Program-made: the position numbers and the translations under genes
The notes under the pieces: generated by a model
Database searches by the model: none
What the model was told of the DNA's origin: nothing
Seen by the model: only the letters and a program-made list of their open reading frames with translations
Part shown: piece after piece, positions 1 to 10,200 of the stretch
How the letters are laid out: each line of letters opens with the position of its first letter
Numbering within the stretch: the stretch's first letter is position 1
NCBI RefSeq assembly: GCF_039545095.1
Contig: NZ_BAABRS010000001.1
Span: 1,178,001-1,242,000, forward strand
Reading direction: 5' to 3'
DNA length: 64,000 nucleotides
DNA from: Fodinibius salicampi
GTDB taxonomy: Bacteria > Bacteroidota > Rhodothermia > Balneolales > Balneolaceae

Positions 1-185
1 AGTATAACATAGCTTAAAAAAGAAAGCAGCAAAGATATTAAAATATAGTGATTCGGAATATCCGAGAGCTGTGCCGTAATTTCTGCCAGTTCATATTGCT
101 GTAGTTCCTGATCAAGAAACCACAATGCAAAGCCGAAAAAGATAATACTTATAAAAGGAGTTAGCTTTTTTAAGGCTTTCTTCAT
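1..185 (-). CDS. N-terminus of a membrane protein, probably MprF/LPG-synthase TM family (partial)
   Basis: The first 61 codons of a gene that runs off the left edge. It begins ATG AAG AAA at 185 and reads MKKALKKLTPFISIIFFG, with a hydrophobic segment at residues 10-25, a polar stretch containing ELQQYELAEI, and a second hydrophobic segment ending LLSFLSYVIL. This layout (short basic start, TM helix, amphipathic 'E-L/I-x-x-x-L' stretch, then a TM ending near a Tyr) is typical of the lysylphosphatidylglycerol synthase transmembrane family (MprF N-terminal flippase domain). The family call is by resemblance only, as most of the protein is missing. It sits 15 bp downstream of the Ig-like lipoprotein gene and on the same strand, so the two may be co-transcribed. 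Confidence 0.5.
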   Translation of the reverse strand, partial: MKKALKKLTPFISIIFFGFALWFLDQELQQYELAEITAQLSDIPNHYILISLLLSFLSYVI

Positions 186-200
186 TTTAGATTTGTACTA

Positions 201-1844
201 CTACTGTTGGAATGAGATCGTCAAATCGCCTGTAAATCCTTCTTTGACAGGTACCTGACCCTGAATAAAATAGGGTTCCGGTTCCTCAAAAGGCTCAACG
301 CTTCCATAATCCCACTGGCCATTATTATTCACATCATGATATGCTCGTACCCGATAGCTAAGCGGCGGAAGTGCTTCTATTTCAACCTGCTGGCTGAAAA
401 CGGTATCCCGCTGAATACCTGCTTCTTCATTTGATATCCTGAGTCGGATATCCGACAGGGTTGAATCTTCAGCTATAATATTTAATTGGCCCATTTGGGA
501 CTGGTACCAAACCTCCGGTTGTAATTTCCTGTAATCCTCAATAATAGGATCCCAAATTCTCAGCTCATAATCCACACCATCCTCCCATACGGAGTCGGGG
601 GAGATCCGAAGCATGTTGAGTTGTATATCTACATTAGGCCAGGAATCATGCATCTCCGTACCTTCTACCACTTTCAGCGAATCTCTGATTTCCGGCTCAT
701 CAATCGGTTTGGCATAGGTTACTTCCACCGGATCCGATGGATAATAGCCCGATAAATTATTCCGGGTAATAATCCGCTGCTGAGTAGTATCTTCCTGGGC
801 TGAACCACTGAATGTCTGCGATATTTCTGTCAATTCATTCCCTGACTGATCTGTTATTCCATTAATACTTAACGAATAGGTATCTGATTCAGCCAAAGGT
901 TCTTCTGCCTGTGCAAAAAGTACATATTTTTCTCCCGGAGGGATGTAAAGCGGATTCGCATCCAGAAGTACATTCCCGGTAGAATCGGTTACATTGATCT
1001 CAGAATTATTAGTGATTTCAATATTTTCACTAAAGCGCATTCTCATACGCTGCGAAGAGAATAATCCTACCCCCTGTAATACAGGCCGGGTCGTATCCGA
1101 GAGAGTAACGAAGACGGTACCGATGGTATCTTCGGCCGCCTTTTCGAGCGTTACAAACTCTTTCTGAAAAGGCTGTGCCCGCTCCTGTTCCCGATCCCAA
1201 ATCTTATTACGATTGCGATCAGCCATCCAAAACACCTTATACTTGCCATCACTGAGATATGAAAACTGAAAAACACCCCCGGTATCGGGTGATGCTACAT
1301 AATCAGCCTTTGCGCTCAGATCAATGGGTTCACGATATAATAACAAGCGACCTTCTTCGGAGCCCTCCCCGGTCCGGGCATCGACAATACGTCCAAAGAG
1401 CTTTCCTTCATCAATTTCATCGCCGGTTGATACTGCAACTTTATACGGAGAAGACATCTCGTTGCCATTGGTATCCCTGAGCTCAGTATCAATAGTTACT
1501 ATAAGCGTGGTGGAATCAGGAATGGCGCTGCTAAATTCTATTTCAACCGATTTACGCCCCCAATCCAATTCATAATCTATCCCAATATCAGGCTCCACCA
1601 CTATAGCCTGAGTCAGTGACGAGCGTTCCACAAATTCCGAAAAATGAAGCGTGATACTCCTCTCTCCAAAATTTGTAGTTCCTGTTTCTGGTTCAGTTCG
1701 AATAATCGAGGGGCCTTCTTCGTCGCGGGGCCCACCGGTTGGTGAGGATGGTGTAGCACAACTTGCCGCAATGAGTATTACACATAAAATTGTGTTGAAA
1801 TAGATATAATTTTTTATCAAACCAGATCGCCTTCCATATTTCAT
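201..1844 (-). CDS. Ig-like (SbsA/Big_5) domain lipoprotein
   Basis: A lipoprotein of 547 residues. The start at 1844 is preferred over a TTG at 1898 because it gives a compact signal peptide (MKYGRRSGLIKNYIYFN...) ending in a lipobox AASC, and because AGGAA lies directly upstream. The mature protein opens with the conserved stretch CATPSSPTGGPRDEEGP and then IIRTEPETGTTNFGERSITLHFSEFV, the signature of the SbsA-type Ig-like domain (Big_5) found near the N-terminus of a widespread Bacteroidota lipoprotein. A carboxypeptidase-regulatory-like or Cna-B-like segment follows (GKLFGRIVDARTGEGSEEG), and the C-terminus has a calcium-loop-like DVNNNGQWDYG. The protein is probably anchored in the outer membrane with the Ig domains exposed; its role is not known. 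It is divergent from the pncB gene. Confidence 0.8.
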   Translation of the reverse strand: MKYGRRSGLIKNYIYFNTILCVILIAASCATPSSPTGGPRDEEGPSIIRTEPETGTTNFGERSITLHFSEFVERSSLTQAIVVEPDIGIDYELDWGRKSVEIEFSSAIPDSTTLIVTIDTELRDTNGNEMSSPYKVAVSTGDEIDEGKLFGRIVDARTGEGSEEGRLLLYREPIDLSAKADYVASPDTGGVFQFSYLSDGKYKVFWMADRNRNKIWDREQERAQPFQKEFVTLEKAAEDTIGTVFVTLSDTTRPVLQGVGLFSSQRMRMRFSENIEITNNSEINVTDSTGNVLLDANPLYIPPGEKYVLFAQAEEPLAESDTYSLSINGITDQSGNELTEISQTFSGSAQEDTTQQRIITRNNLSGYYPSDPVEVTYAKPIDEPEIRDSLKVVEGTEMHDSWPNVDIQLNMLRISPDSVWEDGVDYELRIWDPIIEDYRKLQPEVWYQSQMGQLNIIAEDSTLSDIRLRISNEEAGIQRDTVFSQQVEIEALPPLSYRVRAYHDVNNNGQWDYGSVEPFEEPEPYFIQGQVPVKEGFTGDLTISFQQ

Positions 1845-2009
1845 TTCCTGACAAAGATACAAATTTTTAAAGGCCTTTATACCCGAATTTTGGAACAACT
1901 CCTATTTTAAAGCTAAGTCTGTAAACAGCCTGGGAATGGTTACAGCTTATCCATTGTATTATGTATCTTAAGTCTGCAGTATATACCATATACGAACTAA
2001 TTCTTACTT

Positions 2010-3446
2010 ATGAGCCTTGTTCAAACCAAAAAGCAGACTTCTCTGCTACGTCATCCTGCTATTTATACGGATTATTATGAATTAACTATGGCCCAGGGCT
2101 ATTATTTGGCCGGTCGTAAAGATGAGCGCGCCTGTTTTGACTACTTTTTCCGGGATAATCCCTTTGATGGGGGCTATGTAGTATTTGCCGGACTTGCGGA
2201 TCTCCTTGAGTTAATTGATGACTTTCAATTTCATGAAGATGAGATTCAGTATCTTGCAGAACAAGGATTCCGGAAAGAATTCCTGAATTATCTTCGCGAC
2301 TTCAGGCTCCAGGTAGACATTGACGCTGCTAAAGAGGGGGAGATTGTTTTTCCCAGCACTCCCCTATTACGCGTGGAAGGATCAATTATAGAGACGCAAA
2401 TCCTGGAAACCCTGATCCTCAATATCCTCAACTTCGAATCCCTTATCGCAACGAAGGCTTCCCGGATGAAATATGCGGCCGGTGATAAAAAAGTACTGGA
2501 CTTCGGACTTCGGCGTGCCCAGGGTTATGGTGGCATCCAGGCCAGTAAGGCAGCCATTATAGGAGGCGTCGAGGCTACTTCAAATACCTATTCTTCGTTT
2601 GTGCACGATATCCCTGCCAGCGGTACCATGGCCCATTCTTGGATACAATCTTTTGATGATGAACTTACCGCTTTTAGGAAATATGCCGAATTTTATCCCG
2701 ACGACTGCATTTTACTGGTAGATACCTATAGTACTCTGAAGAGCGGCGTACCCAATGCTATTAAAGTAGCCAAAGAGCTGGAAGAAAAGGGACATCGTCT
2801 CAAAGGCATTCGTCTGGATAGCGGAGACTTAGCGTACTTTGCTCGCAAATCGCGCCAACAGCTCGATGAAGCAGGACTTGATTACGTTAAAATCGCCGTT
2901 TCCAATCAATTGGATGAGCATCTTATAAAAAGTTTATTAACACAAAACGCTCCTATTGATCTCTTTGGCGTGGGTACCCGCCTGGCAACCGGCAATGACA
3001 GTCCGGCCCTCGATGGTGTGTATAAGCTAGCCTCTGTAAACAATGAGCCAAAGCTTAAACTTTCGGAAAATGTTGAAAAAATTACTCTCCCCGGTCGTAA
3101 AAAAGTAATGCGCTACAGCGATAGCCAAGGTCGGTTCTATGGCGACGGTATTCTCCTAATGGAAAATGACCCCGGCAACGTCATTCATCATCCCCACTAT
3201 CCCGCTAAACACGTAAATATTAGCTCCTACCAGGCCGAACCACTGTTATCAACAGTCGTAAAGAATGGAAAAGTTCAGATCGATATTCCCACTCCGATTG
3301 AAAGCGCCCAGTATGCCAAGCAGCGACTAAGTAAATTAAATGAAGAGCATAAACGTTTTGATAATCCTCACATTTACAAAGTGGGTATCAGCGAAAAGCT
3401 AATGGATTTACGCGATACACTCACTCAAAAGTTGAAGGAAAATTAA
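2010..3446 (+). CDS. pncB: Nicotinate phosphoribosyltransferase
   Basis: Converts nicotinate, PRPP and ATP to nicotinate mononucleotide in the Preiss-Handler branch of NAD salvage; cytosolic. Family landmarks are all present: YTDYYELTMAQGY at the N-terminus, the GYGGIQASKAA loop, SGTMAHSW with the histidine that is phosphorylated in this family, LLVDTYSTLKSG and GIRLDSGDL for the phosphoribosyl site, and VGTRLATGNDSPALDGVYKL near the C-terminus. The length of 478 residues is normal for the bacterial/archaeal PncB type. The nicotinamidase gene follows after 11 bp on the same strand, so the pair forms a deamidation-plus-phosphoribosylation salvage operon. Confidence 0.95.
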   Translation: MSLVQTKKQTSLLRHPAIYTDYYELTMAQGYYLAGRKDERACFDYFFRDNPFDGGYVVFAGLADLLELIDDFQFHEDEIQYLAEQGFRKEFLNYLRDFRLQVDIDAAKEGEIVFPSTPLLRVEGSIIETQILETLILNILNFESLIATKASRMKYAAGDKKVLDFGLRRAQGYGGIQASKAAIIGGVEATSNTYSSFVHDIPASGTMAHSWIQSFDDELTAFRKYAEFYPDDCILLVDTYSTLKSGVPNAIKVAKELEEKGHRLKGIRLDSGDLAYFARKSRQQLDEAGLDYVKIAVSNQLDEHLIKSLLTQNAPIDLFGVGTRLATGNDSPALDGVYKLASVNNEPKLKLSENVEKITLPGRKKVMRYSDSQGRFYGDGILLMENDPGNVIHHPHYPAKHVNISSYQAEPLLSTVVKNGKVQIDIPTPIESAQYAKQRLSKLNEEHKRFDNPHIYKVGISEKLMDLRDTLTQKLKEN

Positions 3447-3457
3447 TTCTTAGCATC

Positions 3458-4072
3458 ATGAAAGCACTATTAATTGTTGACGTTCAAAATGATTTTTGTC
3501 CAGGAGGAGCACTGGAAGTACCCGATGGAGATCAGATCATACCTGTTATCAATGCTCTTTCTGATACTTTTGATGTTGTAATCCAAACGCAGGACTGGCA
3601 CCCCAAGGGACATTCTTCTTTTGCTTCCTCCCACAGCGGCAAAGAACCTTTTGAAACGATAGAAATGCCCTATGGCAACCAGGTTCTATGGCCCGATCAC
3701 TGCGTGCAAGGCTCTGAAGGAGCCGATTTTCATCCCGAACTGGAGACCAATCGCTGTCAGCTTATTGTCCGCAAGGGCTTTCGAAAAGAGATTGACTCTT
3801 ATTCCGCCTTTTATGAAAACGACGAAACCACCACAACGGGACTTACGGGTTATCTTCTTGAGCGAGAGATTGACACTCTTTATGCCGTCGGACTCGCTAC
3901 CGATTTTTGTGTGAAATGGTCTGTAATTGACGGGATCAAAGAGGGTTTTGATGTTTTTGTGGTAGAAGACGCTGTAAAAGGCATTGATATTGAAGGTTCG
4001 GTCAATCAGGCCTGGGAAGAAATGCTGGATGCCGGTGCAGAAAAAGTATCTTCCGAAGCATTGCTTTCATAA
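3458..4072 (+). CDS. pncA: Nicotinamidase
   Basis: Hydrolyses nicotinamide to nicotinate, the substrate of the upstream pncB product. It is a 204-residue isochorismatase-fold hydrolase. The catalytic triad can be assigned to Asp8 (IVDVQNDF), Lys106 (IVRKGF) and Cys151 (LATDFCVKWS). Metal-site residues are Asp46 and His48 (TQDWHP) and His81 (WPDHCVQGS). The start is ATG at 3458, 11 bp after pncB. All catalytic residues are intact. A 208-bp gap with no clear gene follows before the FAD oxidoreductase. Confidence 0.95.
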   Translation: MKALLIVDVQNDFCPGGALEVPDGDQIIPVINALSDTFDVVIQTQDWHPKGHSSFASSHSGKEPFETIEMPYGNQVLWPDHCVQGSEGADFHPELETNRCQLIVRKGFRKEIDSYSAFYENDETTTTGLTGYLLEREIDTLYAVGLATDFCVKWSVIDGIKEGFDVFVVEDAVKGIDIEGSVNQAWEEMLDAGAEKVSSEALLS

Positions 4073-4280
4073 CGCTTAATGCAGGATACCAGATTCCGGA
4101 TTACAAATACTGGCTATTCGGTTGTTAATCTATAGCTGTCATAGAACCTAAAGATAGAATCTTCCCATAACCTTACAGCCTTTTCTGAGCCGTAATCGTC
4201 CGTTTGCAGCGAAAGTATATATTCTAGAATATTGACCTATAAATGCCTTAACAGTTAGATTTTAATTAGTTACAACTTAA

Positions 4281-5375
4281 ATGCACCATCAAACAGACTA
4301 TTGTATTCTCGGGGCTGGACTGGCCGGACTTTCCCTGGCCGATGCCTTCCAAAAAGCCGATTTTGAATCCATTGTTATAGAGAAAAACAGCATTGCGGCC
4401 GGTGCCTCCGGCACTCCCGGTGGACTTGTTAACCTTGCTACCGGACGTCGCGCTACGAAGGCATGGAAAGCGGAACAGTGCTACGAAGCCATCGCCCAGA
4501 ATCTTGAAAAGGTACAGAGCCGAACTCATGAGTCTTTTTACCAAAAAAACGGCCTGCTGCGTCCTGCACTGCTCGAAAAGATGGCTCGCAAGATGAAGGC
4601 CCAGCATGAAAAGACGAGCTGGCCCGAAGGCTGGTGCCAGTGGAAAAGCAAGGCTGAAATACAGGAGATCCATCCCGGTATTCAATGTGTGGACGGGGGA
4701 TTATGGCTACCCATCGGTCTTACGGTGGATGTAGGAAGCTATCTGCAGGCTTATGCCCGATATCTATCGGAGAAAGGCATACCTATCCAGACTGGTATAG
4801 ATGCGGAGATAGCTCAATCAGAACAAGGATGGAACATTTCTTTTGATAATACAACCATCCAGGCCCGAAATATCGTCTTTGCCATTGGCCCCGCTACGGC
4901 TCAGTCCAAATACTGGGACTGGCTTCCCCTTAACCTCATTAAAGGTCAGGTTGCCACCTTTTCTACCGGTGAAGAACCACTAAACTTTTCCCACTCCATC
5001 TCAAGCTTAGGATATATCGCCCGGATGGGGACTCGTAATACCTTTGTACAGGGAAGCACTTACGAACACGATTTCACTCATGTAAATCCGGATCAGGAAG
5101 GCGAAGAATACCTTCGGAAACGATTACGGCGCACCCTTCCGCAACTGGAAGAGAAGGTCAGTACTGTTGATCAGTGGGCGGGTGTTCGGACTTCCACGCC
5201 CAACTATAAACCCATCTTAGGGAGGCATCCACGGAATTCTACCATGCATGTATTCACCGGACTGGGCTCCAAAGGACTACTCCTCAGTAAATTTCTGGCT
5301 GATCACTATGTGGATCATCTGACCAATGGCACTGCGCTCTATCCGGAAATAAGCATAGAACGAGTGGAAGAGTAG
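4281..5375 (+). CDS. FAD-dependent oxidoreductase, DAO/MnmC-like
   Basis: A 364-residue flavoprotein of the D-amino-acid-oxidase (DAO) superfamily. The N-terminus has the Rossmann dinucleotide motif LGAGLAGLSLADAF followed by the acidic strand end IVIEKN; an ASGTPGGLVN loop follows, as in glycine-oxidase-like enzymes. The C-terminus reads WAGVRTSTPNYKPILGRHP ... FTGLGSKGLLLS, which matches the FAD-binding C-terminal block of the MnmC oxidase domain and related enzymes. The MnmC methyltransferase half is absent, so a tRNA role is possible but not shown; an amine or amino-acid oxidase is equally likely. It is the last plus-strand gene before the long minus-strand array and converges on the first propeller gene. 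Confidence 0.75.
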   Translation: MHHQTDYCILGAGLAGLSLADAFQKADFESIVIEKNSIAAGASGTPGGLVNLATGRRATKAWKAEQCYEAIAQNLEKVQSRTHESFYQKNGLLRPALLEKMARKMKAQHEKTSWPEGWCQWKSKAEIQEIHPGIQCVDGGLWLPIGLTVDVGSYLQAYARYLSEKGIPIQTGIDAEIAQSEQGWNISFDNTTIQARNIVFAIGPATAQSKYWDWLPLNLIKGQVATFSTGEEPLNFSHSISSLGYIARMGTRNTFVQGSTYEHDFTHVNPDQEGEEYLRKRLRRTLPQLEEKVSTVDQWAGVRTSTPNYKPILGRHPRNSTMHVFTGLGSKGLLLSKFLADHYVDHLTNGTALYPEISIERVEE

Positions 5376-5537
5376 GATTTGCGTATAAAACCTAGTTCAA
5401 TATAGCCTTTGTTGCCAAAAGAATACTTTAAAAAAAGAGCTCGCTTTCTTTGATTCTTCGAGACTGTTATAAAATCTACAATGTCATGCTAACTTTGTTT
5501 CAGCATCTGCTAAATAGACTCTCTCAGATATTAACAA

Positions 5538-6623
5538 CTAATCAACAGGTTTAAAGACCGCAAAGGTAACGTCGTCCAACCGCACTCCCAGATGGTCAGG
5601 TGAAATATGAGTCAACATTCCTCCCTTGGGCAGATGGACAATTTTAAGCGGCTCTCCTTCCGGATCCAGAACCAACCATTTCTGAGTCGTGCCCCGATAG
5701 TTTAACCTCAGCCAAAACCGATTCCGGTGATCTACTTTAAATTCTTCAACCGGTGTTTTAATCTCGGGTAATTTTTCCTCTAAGGATTTCTCATATCTTG
5801 GTCCGCTATCTTCTTTCAGTGAGTCACGCTCCTCGGGGCTGAGTTCCTGCGAAGGCAAGTTAAGATAAATTGTTTGCAAGGTGTCAAAATCAGATGTTAT
5901 TTCCGTTATTCGCGATGTTTCTGTATCATGTAAAAAAAGAGTCTCGCTCTTTGGGCTGTAGTGCACTAAATCGATAGGAGTATAGGGTATCGTGCGGCCA
6001 CCTGCTCTGCTTTCCGACATAGCAATTAATCTGTCTTTCAAGACAATTTTTTTGCCGTATGTATTCGTCTCCATATTAAACTGAGCCAAATAACGTTCCG
6101 GTTCCCGACTCCTGTCCATATAATAGGCGTAAGAAGACAATTCAATAATAAACTCATTCTCTTTATCAGAAGGTAAAGCTGAAGAAATCGTATTTTGGTC
6201 ATCCGGTTTCACATTAAACTCTTCCGAGTACTTCAGCTGATCATTAAATTGTATTATCTTTTGATTCCGTTGATCGTATACTAAAATTCCTTCTTCAGCG
6301 GTCTTGATAAGTGATAAGATATCCTGCATTTCGCCGGGCCCTCTTCCTGAACGCGCAACCACCTGCTTAATTCCCCCATTGGAACTGATCCTTAATATCA
6401 CCTGTCCTTGTCTATCATAAAGTACTATACCCCCATCCAATGGGACCGTCTGGTATCCCAAATGACCAAAATAGATAGAATCGGCCTCCTGGAAGCGATT
6501 CATTTCTTCGGGAAATTCCTGTGGTAATTTCTCTACATAATCAGATGGATTCTCCGGCTCGTTATCACTACTGCATGAAAAGAGAAATAATCCCATCACA
6601 ACAACACTTAAAAGTTCTCTCAT
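5538..6623 (-). CDS. Six-bladed beta-propeller lipoprotein, array member 1
   Basis: First of 26 related genes. The family is the Bacteroidota six-bladed beta-propeller group (BF3874/NHL-like), whose members are mostly lipoproteins of unknown ligand. This one has 361 residues, a lipobox LFSC (Cys17) and the family motif GRGPGEM at 93-99; propeller strands of the type 'IVLYDRQGQVILRIS' recur through the protein. The start has GGGAG about 9 nt upstream. It is a divergent member (C-terminus FAVFKPVD) and stands alone: 640 bp of repeat-rich DNA separates it from the RND gene upstream. Blade number is inferred from the family. Confidence 0.8.
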   Translation of the reverse strand: MRELLSVVVMGLFLFSCSSDNEPENPSDYVEKLPQEFPEEMNRFQEADSIYFGHLGYQTVPLDGGIVLYDRQGQVILRISSNGGIKQVVARSGRGPGEMQDILSLIKTAEEGILVYDQRNQKIIQFNDQLKYSEEFNVKPDDQNTISSALPSDKENEFIIELSSYAYYMDRSREPERYLAQFNMETNTYGKKIVLKDRLIAMSESRAGGRTIPYTPIDLVHYSPKSETLFLHDTETSRITEITSDFDTLQTIYLNLPSQELSPEERDSLKEDSGPRYEKSLEEKLPEIKTPVEEFKVDHRNRFWLRLNYRGTTQKWLVLDPEGEPLKIVHLPKGGMLTHISPDHLGVRLDDVTFAVFKPVD

Positions 6624-6769
6624 ACCTACTCCCTCTTTATTTATATGTTACGTAATACCTTAGGCGGTGAGGCTGTTTTAGCTTTAGATAAAAATAATTG
6701 GTCATTTCCCACTCCTCCCCTTCAGTTATCTTCAAAAACTTAACTTTTCAAAAGGTGTTCCACAAGTTG

Positions 6770-7070
6770 ATTTTTCATTCGCCTATCCTGCTAAGGCCGG
6801 TGGAGTGATTTTCCTTACCACTTTCTCGTTATATAGAAATGGACCGTGGTCTGGCTCTGTCGCTTTCAGAATAGCCTATCCGGCCTTTGAATATGTTGCT
6901 GATAAAAGTGCAGGGGCCGTAGTGGCAAAAAATCATTTTTATCTGACGACCAGCGGGAGGAGTTTAAATGATTTTAACGAAGGCCCCTAAACGGCAGCAA
7001 CATTTTCATCGCCGGCGACTTTTTTGGGGTTCCGTTTTTTCGTCGCTGAAAAAATGGAACAAAAGCGTTT
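6770..7070 (+). repeat. Dispersed hairpin-ended repeat, copy 1
   Basis: Copy 1 of a roughly 300-bp repeat also found at 42572-42898 (inverted) and 54340-54795. Shared blocks include CTCTGTCGCTTTCA, GCCTTTGAATATGTTGCTG, AAAATCATTTTT, AAATGATTTTAACGAAGGC, CAGCAACATTTTCATCGCC and an end hairpin with GTTCC / GGAAC arms around a T-run and A-run (7029-7055). It fills most of the 640-bp gap 6624-7262, in which I see no convincing gene. It is degenerate relative to the other two copies. Confidence 0.75.
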
Positions 7071-7262
7071 AAAAGCCCCCAAGAATAAAGGAGGCAAACA
7101 CACCCCGAGCTTCCGCAAACCCACGGAAGCCCATCCTTCTCAAGAGGAGACTTTGTCAGAGCCAGCCTTAAAACATCCAACCTGCAACAGCTAACGTTCA
7201 TCCTGCAACTTAAAACTTTCTACTTAATACTTAACACTTCCTACCATTCAACTTATCAGTAA

Positions 7263-10200
7263 TCATCCGGAGCTCTTTTCCCTCAAACGAACAGATTTTA
7301 CCGGTTTCTCCCATAGTCCCATCAGCAATAAAATAAGCACGGTACTGGTTCCCAGTCCCCAGACAACCACTGTAGCCAACAGCTCCCAGAATTCACTCCC
7401 CTCCATCAGAATAAGCGGCAGCAATCCCCCGATGGTAGTTAAGGTCGTAATGAGCACCGCCCGCATTTTATTCTTATAAACGTACAGCCAGCTGCGAAGC
7501 CCATGGATTCCGCGCTCCCTGCAGTACTGCTTTTCATGCATTAATAAAATTGAATTATTCACTACCACCCCCACGCATAGCAGCGTACCGGCAATAGCTC
7601 CGCGATCAAAAGCCAGATCGTGGTAAAGCGTTCCAGCCATCACGCCCAACAGGCTCAGCGGCACGGCCAAGATAACCACGAGAGGGTCAGCCCAGGACTC
7701 CAGCAAAGCCGAAACAATCATCCAAACGCTGAGAATGGTCAGTCCCAGCAGCAGTAATAAGTTGCGCGTGTTTTGATCGCTTCCAAAGCCAAAAATACCC
7801 CCCGACCCGAATTCGACATTCATGCCTACAGGCACGGGCGTCTGCTCCAGCACTTCTTCTATATAATCACTCCCCAGCCGATAGGGTCCCAAAAAATCCA
7901 CTGTCACAATACGCTGATAGGATTGATCCTCACGGCGGATACTCGACTGGCTTTTATCTCTTCCCAGCTGCGCTACCTCTTCCAGCGAAAACAGGGTACT
8001 GTCGGTAGGCGAAAGCCGCTTCTCCCGCATCAATTCTGCACTTCGGTTTTGACGGGTTTTATTACGCCCGATGAGATGCATCTGCTCACCCGCCAGCTCT
8101 ACCTTGCCAAAGCTGTTAGTGGGATTTACATCCAGCGAAATAGCTGAAAAAACATCTCTCCTATTCAGTCCGTGCAGGGCCAGCTGCTGATCATTCAGTT
8201 CCAAATAATACTGGTACAAATCCTCCCGGTCCTGCCAGCTACCTGTGCCATGGATATCCACCTCCTGCACCCGCTTATTCTGCATCAGGCGATTACGCAA
8301 ATTACGGGCAAGAGCTAACAGCTCATCATAGGAATAGCCGGTCAATGAAATGCGAAGACCTGATGTACTACTCCCCAAAGCGGTGCTCACCCCCTCTCCC
8401 AATCCGCTGCTTACAGATATCCCCGAGTTGCCTATCTGAGACGCCAGGTACCTCGTTTCATGAAAAAATATATATGGATCCGGGATGCTCAAATACTCAT
8501 CTTTGATATAGAAGATCAGCCGCGCTCCACTATATTCCGAAATCTGCGTTTCATAAAACGAAAATACCTCTTCATAGGGCTCGGCGATTCTTTCATACTC
8601 CCGAGCCATTTTATCAATCTCTTCCAGCGGCGTCCCCTGCGGGGTCCTGATATTAACATAAACACGCTGCTGCTGATCCCGGCCTCCCCATGGACTGCCA
8701 AAATAGGTGTCATTAAAAAAGCGATACGTAATGCCGCCGATCCAGGGATCAATGTCATTTCTATTATCGAAATAGACCTGCGTAAATTCCGGCCATGCTG
8801 TATTCTCCTCCCATTCTGGGGTTTCAATGGCAAAGAGGGGAATCCCAATGGCTGCAATAAGTGCTGCATACCATAACCAACGCACCTTGTATCGCCAGAC
8901 AAACAGCTGCATCATAAAACGACGAATAGTTGAAAACAGTCCGTTTTTAAGCTTGTAAAGAACCGATTTGCTGGAATGAGAAGTGTGTGGCACCAGCCAG
9001 ATAAGCGCATAAGGGATCCAGCTAAGTGATATCAATACCGAAGAAATGAGGGTCAGGGAAAGCGCTACTGCCAGTGGCACCAAAAAGAGCTGTAATTCCT
9101 CCATTGCGAAATAGAGCGGAATAAAAATCCCAACCGTTGTAAAAGTACTGCCCAGCACCGGCACGAGAGCACGCGGAAGCTGCTCCTGAATATGGATAAT
9201 TCGCTGCTCCAGTTCCTCCGGCAGGCCGGGATTCACCTGCTCAAAGACCACCACCGCATTATCGATAATCATCCCCAACGATACCGTAAGTCCCGCCAGG
9301 GTGATAATATTCAGGGAATAGCCGATAAAGTAGAGAATACCTACGCTCATTAGCAGTGAAAACAAGATACTTCCCAATATCACAAAAGGGGCACGCAGGC
9401 GGCGGATAAAAAAGAGCAAGACACAAAAGACCACCAACAGGCTAAGCACGGCCTGGTACTGAAGGTTGCCAAACTGCTCGCGCAGTTCCTCGGTCGCATC
9501 CTGCTCAAGTTGTATGGTCATGTCTGACGGAATGGCCTGCGATATCTGATCGATTTCCGCCCGGATACGCTCGGCCAATCCTATAGCATCAGCCCCGCTT
9601 TCTTTCACAAACTCCACGCTTAGCGCCGGACTCCCATTAATACGCTTCATGCTTTTGGCAGGAAAATCCTGAATACTCACCTCCGCCACATCAGCCAGCT
9701 GGATGATCCGCCGGCTTCCCGGCAGCGGAAGCGGTAGCTCCCTGATCGCTTTCAGCCCTGAAAACTGGGGCTCCACCAGCATGCTGATACGCTGACCCGA
9801 GGACTCTACATAGCCGGACGATCGCCACTCCAGGTTTTCCTGTATCGTAGCCAGTACCTGTTGCGGACTGATATCGTATCGCTCCAGCAGATCCGTATCA
9901 AACTCCACCGTAAGAGCCGGATCGCGTGCCCCGTTGATTTCCACCTCGGCTACGCCCTCAAGTCCCAGCAGCGGCAGTTCAATATTCCGGCGGGCATACT
10001 CCAGCAGCTCTCGCACGGGTCGTTCGCCGCTAATCGAATAGACCACAAAGGTTTGCATATCCTGCAGCTCTTCGGGTACCCGCCGGCTGATATTAGGCTG
10101 GCGCACATCAGTAGGCAAGTCCTCCTGCAACGAGAACAGATACTCCTGCAGCTCCACCTTGCGATATTCAACGGGGGCCTCGCGGTTGAAGGTAATGGTG

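Noticed and set aside
6805-7201. Small genes of 61 and 75 residues in the gap before the RND permease
   Set aside because: Both lie in the dispersed repeat, are not conserved in frame in the other two copies and lack ribosome-binding sites.
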